DNA from: Verrucomicrobia bacterium LW23
GTDB taxonomy: Bacteria > Verrucomicrobiota > Verrucomicrobiia > Methylacidiphilales > UBA1321
Direction of reading: 5' to 3'
DNA length: 64,000 nt
Assembly (NCBI GenBank): GCA_003054695.1
Contig: QAZA01000025.1
Location: forward strand, 186,001 to 250,000
Made by a program: the position numbers and the translations under genes. The notes below the pieces were generated by a model that saw only the letters and a list, made by a program, of their open reading frames with translations, had not been told where the DNA came from and did not search any database. Shown here piece by piece: positions 1 through 9,010 of the stretch; positions within the stretch are counted from its first letter, which is position 1, and every line of letters begins with the position of its first letter.

Positions 1-6
1 TCGTCG

Positions 7-1278
7 ATGCTGTTTCTAATCGCCCTGGTAATGGGGCCGCTGTTGGTGTTGCAAATCATCCACGGCATGGCCCTGCACGCCCGGGCTGAGCGCGGCAACC
101 CTCATGTGCAGCTGGAGGGCAAGACCATAGATGACATGATAGCAGCCTACATGAAGGAGCACGACGTCTCCGGGCTGACGCTGGCTATTGTGCAGGCGCC
201 TTACATTACCCGCGTGGCAGGCTACGGCGTGGTGGACCGCGAGGTCAAACTGCTCGCCGCCTCCAACACCATGTTCCCCCTGCCGCCCCGCTTTGGCGAG
301 GCCTACACGGCGGTGGCCGTTATGCAACTGGTGGAGGGCGGCAAGCTGGGGCTGGACGACCCGATCGGCAAGCACCTGCCGCAGTTGCCGGAGCCCTGGA
401 AGGGGCTCCCTGTGCGCGCCCTCATCCTCCACTCCAGCGGCCTGCCCGATTTTACCGCGCCGCCCGACTACGACAGCAACAGCAACACGCCCGCGGATAA
501 ACTGATTGCCAGCGTGGCCGGCCAGCCCCTGGCGTTCCCCACTGGCACACAAGTGCGCCCCAGCGCTACGAATCACCTTGTGCTGCAGATGCTTGTGGAG
601 AAGCTGAGCGGCGGCAGCTACCAGGCGTTTGTGCGCGCCAACCAGTTCGAACGCCTGGGGCTGAAGTACACGTACTTTTCCACGGAGCTGGGCAAGTTCC
701 CCCGCGAGCACCTGAAGAAGGACGAAAAGCACAGCAAATTCCTGGTCGAGGCGCCGCAGATCAACCCCATCGAGGTGGCCGTCGGTTATCGCGGCGCCGG
801 CAGCACCCTCACGGCGGTGCCGCCGCTCAACCCGGACGGCCTGGCGCTGCCGCGCGGCGCCGTTATCTACACCAGCTCGCACGACATCAGCGTGTGGGAC
901 GTGGGGCTGGCGGGCGGCATCCTCATCAAGGACCCCAACCTGCGCGCCGTCATCTACACCCCGCAAAAGCTGGCCGACGGCAAGGAGGTCCCCACCTCCG
1001 GCCCCTGGGCCTTCCCCGGCCGCAAAGGACTCATGATCGCCGCCGGCACCGAGTACGGCTGCAGCGCCTTCCTCAGCCGCTACACCGCGGCGGAAGATCT
1101 GCTGTGCGTTACGTTGCAAGCCAACAAGGAGGGCCTGGACTTTACCGAGCTGGCCACCAAAATCGCCGGCTCCTTCGACGCAAGACTGCTCGTCACCACC
1201 GCCGAGCCCCCGCCCGCCCCCGCCGAGGAGAAAAAGCCCGCCGCCGCGCCGAAGGGTGAGCAGCCGAAGAAGAAGTAG
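7..1278 (+). CDS. Degenerate beta-lactamase/penicillin-binding-protein-fold protein, probable pseudo-enzyme
   Basis: A 423-residue protein with an N-terminal hydrophobic signal or anchor (about residues 1-26). Residues 40-370 look like the serine beta-lactamase/esterase family C fold: the segment after the active-site helix (AYTAVAVMQLVEGGKLGLDD) and the downstream LHSSGLPDF segment are typical. However, the position of the catalytic SxxK motif reads RFGE (residues 95-98), and the YxN position reads SATN, so both catalytic motifs are lost. The C-terminus is a Pro/Ala/Lys-rich tail. The start lies six bases from the window edge, so the gene may begin further upstream. A non-catalytic binding or scaffold role is inference. 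Confidence 0.75.
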   Translation: MLFLIALVMGPLLVLQIIHGMALHARAERGNPHVQLEGKTIDDMIAAYMKEHDVSGLTLAIVQAPYITRVAGYGVVDREVKLLAASNTMFPLPPRFGEAYTAVAVMQLVEGGKLGLDDPIGKHLPQLPEPWKGLPVRALILHSSGLPDFTAPPDYDSNSNTPADKLIASVAGQPLAFPTGTQVRPSATNHLVLQMLVEKLSGGSYQAFVRANQFERLGLKYTYFSTELGKFPREHLKKDEKHSKFLVEAPQINPIEVAVGYRGAGSTLTAVPPLNPDGLALPRGAVIYTSSHDISVWDVGLAGGILIKDPNLRAVIYTPQKLADGKEVPTSGPWAFPGRKGLMIAAGTEYGCSAFLSRYTAAEDLLCVTLQANKEGLDFTELATKIAGSFDARLLVTTAEPPPAPAEEKKPAAAPKGEQPKKK

Positions 1279-1439
1279 GGCGGCTGCACTACAGGTAAGT
1301 ACGACGAGGCGATCCGAAGCGCCAACGGCGCTTCGGAGAGGTTGTGCTGCGCAGGCCCATTCTGAAGCGGCTACAGCCGCTGGGATGGATTCATTTTTTG
1401 CTGTGGAAAAGTGATAGCATCCCGGTTACAATGTAATCG

Positions 1440-2048
1440 TTGATACCGCGCCAATCGCAACCTTCGGGGAGGCCGCCCGCTCTTCCGCCCCCTCTCCCTC
1501 GCTCTCCCGATGCCATTGATGAGGCAAAGTCGGAGCAGGAGGCGCGTTTTTGGCGTGTTGCTTTGTTGCTCATCTTTGCGTTTTACGCGGTTCCCTGCGT
1601 GCTGGTGTTGTACAGGCAATGCCTGGGCGAGGCGCGCTATGCCTACAGCGTTATCCCGGAGCCTCGGCTGCGGGAGTGCCTGGCGCGTCTCGAACCCAGG
1701 AAATTGAGGGTGGGGCTCCAGATCTTCCAGCACAATGGGCGGGAATACATGGATGTAAGCCCGGGCGTCGATGTCGATAACCTGGGCGGCGCGATTCCGT
1801 CCAGCGGCCCCGCCTATATTTACGATCGCAACGGCAACCTTGTCGATTGGGTGGACGACGGTGGCGACGGCGCCGGATACTCGCTGTCCAAACGCTGGGG
1901 CGACCTCTATTTCCACAAGCCCACGCAGCCGGTTAGCTTTGAGCAAGCCCGCGCCTGGCTGGATAAAAAGCTCTCCTCGGATCAGCTGCCGCCCGCCATG
2001 ACGAGCAACGAACGCTACAGGTTAAAGGAAGAATCTTCAAAGCCCTGA
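1440..2048 (+). CDS. Small proline-rich single-pass membrane protein, unknown function
   Basis: A 202-residue protein: proline-rich N-terminus, one transmembrane segment at about residues 39-58 (VALLLIFAFYAVPCVLVLY), then a soluble domain with the segment IPSSGPAYIYDRNGNLVDW. A second copy of this architecture follows directly at 2048-2650 (VPSSGPTYIYGSDGRIADW), so the two are tandem paralogues. The stop codon overlaps the next start (TGATG), suggesting translational coupling. I do not recognise the family. The ATG at 1440 is used; the true start could be later, but it must precede the membrane segment. Confidence 0.6.
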   Translation: MIPRQSQPSGRPPALPPPLPRSPDAIDEAKSEQEARFWRVALLLIFAFYAVPCVLVLYRQCLGEARYAYSVIPEPRLRECLARLEPRKLRVGLQIFQHNGREYMDVSPGVDVDNLGGAIPSSGPAYIYDRNGNLVDWVDDGGDGAGYSLSKRWGDLYFHKPTQPVSFEQARAWLDKKLSSDQLPPAMTSNERYRLKEESSKP

Positions 2049-2650
2049 TGCCGATGAACTTGCATGGGCCCAGCACCACCAGTACCAGCCCCGGCGCCGC
2101 TCCGGCTGCCCCCGCGGGCGGGAAGCCGTCGTCGAAAGCGGCGTGTTGCCTGGGCTACGTAAACACGCTGCTTATGCTACTCTTTCTGCCCCTGTAGTTT
2201 GTCGGATCGGAGATTCAGTACCACCACTTTATCCAGCCGACGCCGCTGCTGGCGGATTACCTGACGCGTCTCAGCGACAAGCCGGCGCACCGGGTTCGGA
2301 TCCGGATGGTTCCGTTTGAGGGCAAAGAGTATGTCATCATCGAGCCCCCGTTTGAGTCGCTGCCGTTTAATGTGGCGGTGCCTTCGAGCGGCCCCACCTA
2401 CATTTATGGCAGCGACGGCCGCATTGCGGACTGGGGCGGTGGCGCTAACACCCTCACGAAATCAGGCCCGCTTTTGCAGAGGCTGCGCTCGCAAATCAAA
2501 ACGGTGCAACCCCTTACCATCCCCCAGACGCGTGAGTGGCTGAACGGCACGCTGGCGCGGGAGACTCTGCCCCCCGCAGTCTCGCCGGAGCAGGCGGCCA
2601 GGGAGTGGGAGGCATACCGGGTGAAGGAGAAGCTGCCGCCGCTGAGGTGA
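2048..2650 (+). pseudogene. Paralogue of the upstream membrane protein, interrupted by in-frame TAG
   Basis: From the ATG at 2048 the frame encodes a Pro/Ala-rich head and a hydrophobic run, meets TAG at 2195-2197, and continues open in the same frame to the TGA at 2648-2650. The part after the stop keeps the domain shared with the upstream gene (VPSSGPTYIYGSDG). An ATG at 2306 could restart translation and give a 114-residue soluble piece without the membrane anchor. The stop falls just at the end of the hydrophobic segment. Either a recent pseudogene, a sequencing error, or two separate products; a pseudogene is the simplest reading. Confidence 0.6.
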
Positions 2651-2799
2651 GGGGGTGGAAAGCATAACATCTGGCCCCGGCTCTGGCAGGGGCTGCGCTT
2701 GTGCGATACCCCTTGCGCCGCTCCTGCCGGGGCGGGTTTCGGAGGGGCGCGTACCGGTCGTTCCCGCTCGCAGACTTGCTTCACCACCGGCTAAGACCC

Positions 2800-2951
2800 C
2801 TTCGCACAGTTATTTGCGCTTTATGCGGGCCGCTTTTGGGCTATGGCCGCACTGAAACTCCGGTCGAGCATTATCCTAATGCACTCCCTCCGTTTCAGCG
2901 CACCCATAGCCCAAAATCAGCTCCGCATAAAGCGCAAATAACTGTGCGAAG
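2800..2951. repeat. Long near-perfect inverted repeat (stem-loop) between convergent genes
   Basis: Positions 2800-2828 are exactly the reverse complement of 2923-2951 (29 bp), and 2834-2846 is the reverse complement of 2904-2916 (13 bp), with further short complementarity (CTGAAAC/GTTTCAG) inside. It sits in the 369-base gap between the broken gene ending at 2650 and the convergent gene ending at 3020. It could be a bidirectional terminator, but it is unusually long; a small non-autonomous element is the alternative. No gene is supported elsewhere in this gap. Confidence 0.8.
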
Positions 2952-3019
2952 TGGTCTGATTTACGTTCGCGCCTCCGGCGCTTCGGAGTCCTTCAGCTTG
3001 TCTACACCTGCTTTGAAAC

Positions 3020-5185
3020 TCACTTCGCGTCCAGAATCATCACCTCCACGCTGGTCGCGTCGAAGGCCGTGCCGGCGCCGGCGTTTATGGTAAAGTCGAT
3101 GCACTGATCCTTCGCCACGTCCGTCGTCACCTCAAACTCGGCGCGGACGGAGGCTTTGCCGCCGGCTTGCGCGTTGTGTAACTCTTTGCCGTCCAGCAGG
3201 ATGCGGGTATGGACGCCATCGCCTTTGCCGCTGTTGGTGAAGGCGCCGCGCAGGGTGAGGCGGCCGGTGACGGGGCTGCGCCAGCGGTACACGGCGTCGA
3301 GCGGCTTTCCTCCGACGATTTCCGGGTGGGCGCTGCCCTGGGAGACGCTCAGGTTCTTTGCGCCTTTGACGCCGCCCCAGTTGTAGCCCCACATCGTCTC
3401 CACCTGGCTTAGCTCCGTAAAGGGGCCGCCGGCCTCGGTGTAGCCGTAGAACCAGTTGTTGCCGCCCTGCGTTTTGGTGTAGTCGTCCTGCAGCGAGGCG
3501 AGGACGCGGATGCCGGTGTCCAGCTCCGCCACGGACTGCGCCTCGCCGCGCAGGTAGATCGGATCTTGCGTCAGATCAAGCACATACGTGCCGTCCGGGC
3601 CGGGCGTCAGCGTTACGTCGGTGCCCATCAGGTTAGCGGCGGTGAGCCGCGCTCCGGGGGCCGGCTTTACGGTAATGCGGGCGGGCTGGGTGGCCCAGGC
3701 GACGCGGATCTGCTCGGCGTTAGCCCCGTTGCCGCGGGTAAAGAGGCACACGTGTGCGCGGGTGTATTCCCGCCAGGCCTCGCGCTTGCTAAATACCGCG
3801 CCATCAAGGTGATGAATCAGGTTGGCGTACGCCACGTAGGCGGGGGCTACCGCGTACTCGCCCATGCCGCTGGCCTCCTTGTGGTGGTGGCGCAGGAGGC
3901 CCATGCTGACGAATGTGGCGTGATCGCTGGCCAGGTACCAGTAGATCTTGGCGCAACCCTCCTTAAGCAGCAGCGTGTACTGGCGGGCCAGGTAGCGGGC
4001 GCCTTCCGCGCGGCCTTTCTCGTACATTTTACGGCCGCGTTCCCAGTCGTATTCATCCTTGGTGTGGCGGCCGGTTTCGGTTACCCATATGGGTTTGTCC
4101 TTGCCGTTGTTGTACTTGCGCATCAGGTCCTTAAGCTCGGCCACCTCTTTGTCCACGCCCTCCGGCGTGCCGCGGTACGGGTGGATCACGATGCCGTCCA
4201 TATACTGCAGGCCGCCCAGCTTAAAGATGCCCTCAAAGTAGGGCAGGGGGATGAGCACCGCCGCGCCGCCCAGCACCTGCACGTCCGGCCGCACCGCCTT
4301 GATCTTCTCGTACGAGGCTTTGAGCATGGCGGTGTAGGTGGTGTAGCGGGCGACAAGGTTCTTCTTGGCGGCGGGCGGGGCCCAGGTGCCGTTGTACTCG
4401 TTCCAGATCTCCAGCCAGCGCACTTCCGGGCCGTATTTCTTCAGGATGGCCTCGCCGTAGTTGGCGTAGCCGGCAAAGCCTTCGGGCGTGGTTGGGCCTT
4501 CGGGGTGGTCGTACAGCTTGTTGCCAAAGGTCATGGCGATAAGCGGCGCGATGCCTGCCCTGCGGCACGCCTCCATATACGCATCGCTTTTTTCTGGAAA
4601 GAGATACACGCCTTTCTCGCGCTCCACCTGCGCCCAGTAGTGTTCGTCGCGTATGGACTCAATGCCGATGCGTTTGAACGTATCCAGCATGGCGGGGTTC
4701 ATCCCCTGCGCAAAGTGGGTCATGACGCCGAACGGGGAGGCGAGGGGATCTTTCGTCTTGTGCGGGCGCACGATGGCAAAGCTTGTGTATACATCCTGCG
4801 GCGGCGCGCCGTCCTTCACCGGCGTGGCGCTCAGCAGGTAGTACCCCACCGCAGTCACCCCGGGGCGGATCACCGCCGCCCCGTCCTTTATCGCCGCGGT
4901 GCCCGCCGCAACTTGCTGGTGCCAAAAGTCATACACCTTCCAGGTCACCGACTCCGCCGCCGCGTTCGGCCGCAACGTCAGCTCTGCGGGTGCGCCGCCG
5001 GCGTCAAAGATGTTGCCCAGGGAGGCGGACTTCCACTCGGGGGCGGCCGCCGTCGCGGGGCTCTGCGCTGCGGGGGGCGCAGTTGTGTTCTGGCCCGGTG
5101 CGGCGGTGGGGGAGGCGATGGCGGCGGCGGCGATTGCCAGGAGGCCAAGGGCGGCAAGGCGGGGGAGGGAGCTGGGGCGTCGCAT
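3020..5185 (-). CDS. Secreted glycoside-hydrolase-like (beta/alpha)8 protein (clan A, GH39-like)
   Basis: A 721-residue exported protein: signal peptide at residues 1-30, an N-terminal beta domain, a TIM-barrel-like domain (about 150-470) and a C-terminal beta-sandwich that may bind carbohydrate. The barrel has the pattern of clan A glycosidases: EIWNEYNGTW places a likely acid/base Glu at 263 at the end of strand 4, and KPIWVTETG a likely nucleophile Glu at 370 at the end of strand 7. The closest known family by motif is GH39 and relatives; substrate cannot be read from the sequence. Divergent from the next gene across 340 bases. Confidence 0.75.
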   Translation of the reverse strand: MRRPSSLPRLAALGLLAIAAAAIASPTAAPGQNTTAPPAAQSPATAAAPEWKSASLGNIFDAGGAPAELTLRPNAAAESVTWKVYDFWHQQVAAGTAAIKDGAAVIRPGVTAVGYYLLSATPVKDGAPPQDVYTSFAIVRPHKTKDPLASPFGVMTHFAQGMNPAMLDTFKRIGIESIRDEHYWAQVEREKGVYLFPEKSDAYMEACRRAGIAPLIAMTFGNKLYDHPEGPTTPEGFAGYANYGEAILKKYGPEVRWLEIWNEYNGTWAPPAAKKNLVARYTTYTAMLKASYEKIKAVRPDVQVLGGAAVLIPLPYFEGIFKLGGLQYMDGIVIHPYRGTPEGVDKEVAELKDLMRKYNNGKDKPIWVTETGRHTKDEYDWERGRKMYEKGRAEGARYLARQYTLLLKEGCAKIYWYLASDHATFVSMGLLRHHHKEASGMGEYAVAPAYVAYANLIHHLDGAVFSKREAWREYTRAHVCLFTRGNGANAEQIRVAWATQPARITVKPAPGARLTAANLMGTDVTLTPGPDGTYVLDLTQDPIYLRGEAQSVAELDTGIRVLASLQDDYTKTQGGNNWFYGYTEAGGPFTELSQVETMWGYNWGGVKGAKNLSVSQGSAHPEIVGGKPLDAVYRWRSPVTGRLTLRGAFTNSGKGDGVHTRILLDGKELHNAQAGGKASVRAEFEVTTDVAKDQCIDFTINAGAGTAFDATSVEVMILDAK

Positions 5186-5525
5186 AGAGGGGGGCGCGGG
5201 AAGGGGGGGGAGTTATTGGTGTAAGGATATACTAATAGAGATGTAGCTGCCTGCACAACATAAATCGCAACGATTGCACCAGCCTGCCCCGCCTCCCCAC
5301 CACACTGCCGTGCAAAGTGCCTCCGTTTTCGATTGATCTCCCCCCGCCCCCTGCTACTTTGGCACCGGAGTTCCCGACGCCACGGCGCCGGGCGCTCCAC
5401 GCTGCGTGACGGGCGCGCTTCCCTCCCGCCGCGCAACCCGCTTTCGCAACTGACTGACGGACAGACCTTTACTTCCACGACAGCACCACGACACGACAGC
5501 CTCAGAACGACAGGACCCCCTACCC
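5186..5525. other. Divergent intergenic region, no gene seen
   Basis: 340 bases between two divergent genes (starts at 5185 minus and 5526 plus). It must hold promoters for both, but I cannot point to a convincing -35/-10 pair. Open frames across it are composition artefacts. Confidence 0.5.
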
Positions 5526-7253
5526 ATGACGTCACGCTCTGCTCATCGTACCGCCACCCCTTCCACCTCCGCCGCCGCGCGCCGCGCGCTGCGTTCCATG
5601 CTTGCCCTGGCTGTCGCCGGGGCCATCGCGTTGCCGTCTGTTACGTCCAGTGCCGCGCTACCGCACATGCACGGCTCTCACGCCTTCACCTCCGGCGTCC
5701 TGGCGCAGGCCAAAAAGAAGGAGAAGGAAGCCGCCCCGGCCGCCGAAGCCCCGGCGCCCGTGCACTTTACGGAGAAGCAGCTGAACGACTTTGCCAAGTT
5801 TATGGCCGGCCTGCCCGTCGACGCCGACTCCTCCGTGGCCGAGAAGGAGAAGACCACCAACTGGGTCACGTTCTCCAAGACGATCGACAAGAATTACAAG
5901 GACCTGGAAGCCGCGCGCCTGAGCAAAATCCGCACGTGGGCGGAGACGAACATGGGCGAGGCTTACACCAAAAAGGTGCCGCTGTACTACACCTTCAGCG
6001 GGCCGGATTACCTCTACGCCTCGCAGTTTTTCCCCAACGCCAGCCTGTACATCCTGGCCGGCCTGGAGCCCGTGGGCAGCGTGCCGAACATTGAGGCGCT
6101 CTCCAACCAGCAGATCAGCGCGGCGCTTTCGGGCCTGACCAACACGCTGGTGGATTCACTGGGCATCAGCTTTTTCGTTACCAAGAACATGAGCGGGGAC
6201 CTGCGCCGCAGCGCGTTTCAGGGCACCATCCCGGTCATCATGGTGTTTATGGCGCGCAACGGTGCTACCATCCACAGCATCAAGCACATAGGCTTGGATG
6301 AGAACGGCGCCATCCGCGAGATTGCCCCCAACACCAAGGGCTTTGTCCCGGGCGTGGAGTTTGTATTTACCAGCAAGACGGGCCAGAAGCAGAAGCTGGT
6401 CTACTTTAGCGGCGATATTCAGAACAACGCCATCAAGAAGAACCCCGCCTTTTTGAAGTACATGGCGGCACAGGAGGCCGGCAACGGCTTCTACAAGGCG
6501 GCCAGCTACTTGCTGCACGGCAGCATGTTCAGCTACGTCAAGCACATGGTGATGAACAAGAGCCACACTGTGGTGCAGGACGATTCCGGCGTGCCCGTGC
6601 GTGAGTACAAGCCCGAGTTCTGGGACGTGAACGTGTTTGGCAACTACGTTGGCCCCATCTCGCTGTTCAGCGGCAACTTCCAGAAGGAAATAGCCGGTGT
6701 GGTTAAGGCGCAGGGCGGCCCCAAACCCATGGGCTTTGGCCTGGGCTACCGCCACCGCGCCAACGAGTCGGCCGTCATCCTGGCCGTGAAGAAGAAGGAC
6801 GCTCCGCTGGAGCTGCCCGGCACCACCACGCCGGAAGCCGCCCCCAAGCCGGCCGCCGATACCTCCAAGCCCACGACTTCCGTGCCAGCACCCGCGCCCG
6901 CGCCGACTGCGGCTGCGGAGGAGAAGGACAAGACCGCCGCCCAGGATTCGTTCGTCGCCACCGCCACGGTTACGCCGGCCCCCGGCGAGGCCGTGCTGGT
7001 CATCACCATCCAGGATGACGGCAGCGCTGTCATCAAGGGCAAGGAGATGAACAAGGAGGAGATCACCGCCGAGGTGGAGAAGGTCGTGAAGGCTAATCCG
7101 GAGGGCGCCATCGTCCTGAAGGCCGACAAGGCCGCGCCTTACGCGCACGTCACCTACGTGCTGGAGATCTGCACGGCGGCAGGCGCCACCAAGGTGGCCT
7201 TTGCGTTTGCGGAGGACTCCGCGACCGCCGCGAAGGCCGACAAGAAGGACTAA
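5526..7253 (+). CDS. Secreted protein with C-terminal ExbD/TolR-like periplasmic domain
   Basis: A 575-residue protein with an N-terminal signal-like segment (about residues 21-43) and a charged linker. A large middle region (about 75-420) is one I do not recognise. A Pro/Ala-rich linker (about 430-480) follows, then a last ~90-residue domain: VLVITIQDDGSAVIKGKEM, EEITAEVEKVVKANPEGAIVLKADKAAPYAHV. This last part matches the periplasmic domain of ExbD/TolR biopolymer-transport proteins (beta-hairpin, helix, VxxKADK strand), but without the N-terminal membrane helix of ExbD. Periplasmic location is inferred. Followed by a 13-bp hairpin at 7280-7320. Confidence 0.65.
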   Translation: MTSRSAHRTATPSTSAAARRALRSMLALAVAGAIALPSVTSSAALPHMHGSHAFTSGVLAQAKKKEKEAAPAAEAPAPVHFTEKQLNDFAKFMAGLPVDADSSVAEKEKTTNWVTFSKTIDKNYKDLEAARLSKIRTWAETNMGEAYTKKVPLYYTFSGPDYLYASQFFPNASLYILAGLEPVGSVPNIEALSNQQISAALSGLTNTLVDSLGISFFVTKNMSGDLRRSAFQGTIPVIMVFMARNGATIHSIKHIGLDENGAIREIAPNTKGFVPGVEFVFTSKTGQKQKLVYFSGDIQNNAIKKNPAFLKYMAAQEAGNGFYKAASYLLHGSMFSYVKHMVMNKSHTVVQDDSGVPVREYKPEFWDVNVFGNYVGPISLFSGNFQKEIAGVVKAQGGPKPMGFGLGYRHRANESAVILAVKKKDAPLELPGTTTPEAAPKPAADTSKPTTSVPAPAPAPTAAAEEKDKTAAQDSFVATATVTPAPGEAVLVITIQDDGSAVIKGKEMNKEEITAEVEKVVKANPEGAIVLKADKAAPYAHVTYVLEICTAAGATKVAFAFAEDSATAAKADKKD

Positions 7254-7279
7254 GCTAAGTCCTTTGCATTCATTCACTT

Positions 7280-7320
7280 GCGCAGGCGCGGCTTTGGAGA
7301 GACTGCCGCCGCGCTTGCGC
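7280..7320 (+). terminator. Hairpin downstream of the ExbD-domain gene
   Basis: GCGCAGGCGCGGC (7280-7292) pairs with GCCGCGCTTGCGC (7308-7320): 13 bp with one G-T wobble, 27 bases after the stop codon. No clean T-run follows, so it may be an RNA stability hairpin rather than an intrinsic terminator. Confidence 0.45.
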
Positions 7321-7391
7321 GAGTTTCGCTTTCTTCGCTTCGATCCACAGCTGCTTAAGTAAGGTTTTACACAACAATTGGGGAATGATCC

Positions 7392-7519
7392 CGCTCTGCT
7401 TCCGACCTTTGTGTCTTCGTGTCTTTGTGGTAAATTGATTCCGGTTTTGTTCCGATTGCCGGGGACAGGGGAATTGTTCACCACGAAGACACGAAGACAC
7501 AAAGGTCGGAAGCAGAGCG
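7392..7519. repeat. 39-bp inverted repeat with the ACACGAAGACACAAAGG motif
   Basis: Arms 7392-7430 and 7481-7519 are reverse complements with a single mismatch, separated by 50 bases. The arm contains the tandem GTGTCTTCGTGTCTTTGTGG motif. From memory, this motif recurs in intergenic regions of many environmental bacterial genomes and gives spurious peptides such as TKTRRHKG. It fills most of the 7254-7602 gap together with the hairpin at 7280; no gene is supported in the gap. Confidence 0.8.
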
Positions 7520-7602
7520 TAATTACACCTGTACTTAATCTGCGCTGACTACCATCGCTCTTTCGCACCCGCGCTCGTTCCCGCACGCATAACTTACTGC
7601 AC

Positions 7603-8754
7603 ATGAAGTACAACGGCAAGCCGTACCGCACCATCTGGCTGGGCAGCAATGGCTGGATGGTGGAGGTGATCGATCAGCGCCTTCTCCCGCACCAGTTCGA
7701 GGTTGTCCGCCTTAAGGGGCTGGACGACACGGCTTTTGCCATCCGCGCCATGGTGGTGCGCGGCGCGCCGCTTATCGGTGCCACGGCCGCCTACGGCATG
7801 GCGCTGGCCATGCGTGCGGATGCCTCTGACGCGCACCTGGTTGCGGCGTACGATACGCTGCTGGCCACACGCCCCACGGCCGTGAACCTGCGCTGGGCGC
7901 TGGATCGCATGCGCGCCGCGCTGTCGCCCCTGCCCGCCGCCGAACGCACCGCCGCCGCGTACGCCCTCGCATCCGAGATTTGCGAGGAAGATGTTGTCAT
8001 CAACAGCACCATCGGCCGCCTCGGGGCGGAGCTGATCGCCGCCGCATGGGAGCGCGCCCAGGTTGCCGGTCGCCCGCGCGTTAACGTGCTGACCCATTGC
8101 AACGCCGGCTGGCTGGGCTGCGTGGACTGGGGCACCGCCCTCGCGCCTGTCTACAAAGCGCACAATGCGGGCATACCCGTGCACGTGTGGGTGGAGGAGA
8201 CGCGCCCGCGCAACCAGGGCGCCAGCCTTACCGCCTGGGAGCTGAAGCACCACGGCGTCCCCTACACCATCATCGTCGACAACGCCGGCGGCCACCTGAT
8301 GCAGCACCATATGGTGGACCTGTGCATTGTCGGCACCGACCGCACCACCAGCCGCGGCGACGTGTGCAACAAGATCGGCACCTACCTCAAAGGCCTTGCC
8401 GCGCACGACAACAACGTGCCGTTTTACGTGGCCCTGCCCGCCAGCACTATCGACTGGACGCTGGACGACGGCGTTGCGGAAATCCCTATCGAAGAACGGG
8501 ATGCGCGCGAAGTCACCCACATCCGCGGCCGCGCGGAAGGGGGCGCCATGTGCGAAGTGCTGCTCGCCCCCGAGGGCTCCAGCGCCTCCAACTTCGGCTT
8601 CGACGTCACCCCCGCGCGCCTCGTCACCGGCCTCATCACCGAGCGCGGCGTCTGCCCCGCCTCGCGCGAAGGCCTGCTGAGCCTCTTCCCCGAGCGCTCC
8701 GAGGGCGCCGCTGCTGCGGAGCCCTCCCCGGCGTCCGCCGGCGTTGTGGGTTAA
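7603..8754 (+). CDS. mtnA: S-methyl-5-thioribose-1-phosphate isomerase
   Basis: A 383-residue member of the eIF2B-alpha/MtnA family that isomerises 5-methylthioribose-1-phosphate to the ribulose form in methionine salvage. Family signatures are present: [52 protein letters not shown] (catalytic Cys), [13 protein letters not shown] and the catalytic Asp in [20 protein letters not shown]. Length is close to the usual ~350-370 with a short extra tail. No other methionine-salvage gene lies nearby. Cytoplasmic. Confidence 0.93.
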   Translation: MKYNGKPYRTIWLGSNGWMVEVIDQRLLPHQFEVVRLKGLDDTAFAIRAMVVRGAPLIGATAAYGMALAMRADASDAHLVAAYDTLLATRPTAVNLRWALDRMRAALSPLPAAERTAAAYALASEICEEDVVINSTIGRLGAELIAAAWERAQVAGRPRVNVLTHCNAGWLGCVDWGTALAPVYKAHNAGIPVHVWVEETRPRNQGASLTAWELKHHGVPYTIIVDNAGGHLMQHHMVDLCIVGTDRTTSRGDVCNKIGTYLKGLAAHDNNVPFYVALPASTIDWTLDDGVAEIPIEERDAREVTHIRGRAEGGAMCEVLLAPEGSSASNFGFDVTPARLVTGLITERGVCPASREGLLSLFPERSEGAAAAEPSPASAGVVG

Positions 8755-9010
8755 GGCTAATGGTATAGACCGTGACGAGGGGGAGATTCTTTTCGTCGCT
8801 TCTGTAGATTCCGTGTGAGTCGTGTGATCCGTGGTCAAACAATTTCCTTTCTTCACGACTTTCGATCGCACCCAGGCGGGGGGCAAATCCGCGTTTGAGC
8901 TTGAGTTTGGCCCGCGGTTGTGTCAGGCTTGTCCCTTTCCCCCGATCCACGGTTCGAATCCGTACCCGAGAGAAAAGTATACATTCATCCTTAAACATCC
9001 CTCATTTCCC

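Noticed and set aside
3566-5224. 552-codon open frame on the plus strand
   Set aside because: Antisense of the glycosidase-like gene; no recognisable motif, His/Ala/Arg/Gly-biased composition typical of shadows.
8947-8964. T-arm-like hairpin ACGG-TTCGAAT-CCGT upstream of glyQS
   Set aside because: It looks like the 3' part of a tRNA, but no matching acceptor, D arm or anticodon arm lies upstream; at most a tRNA remnant.
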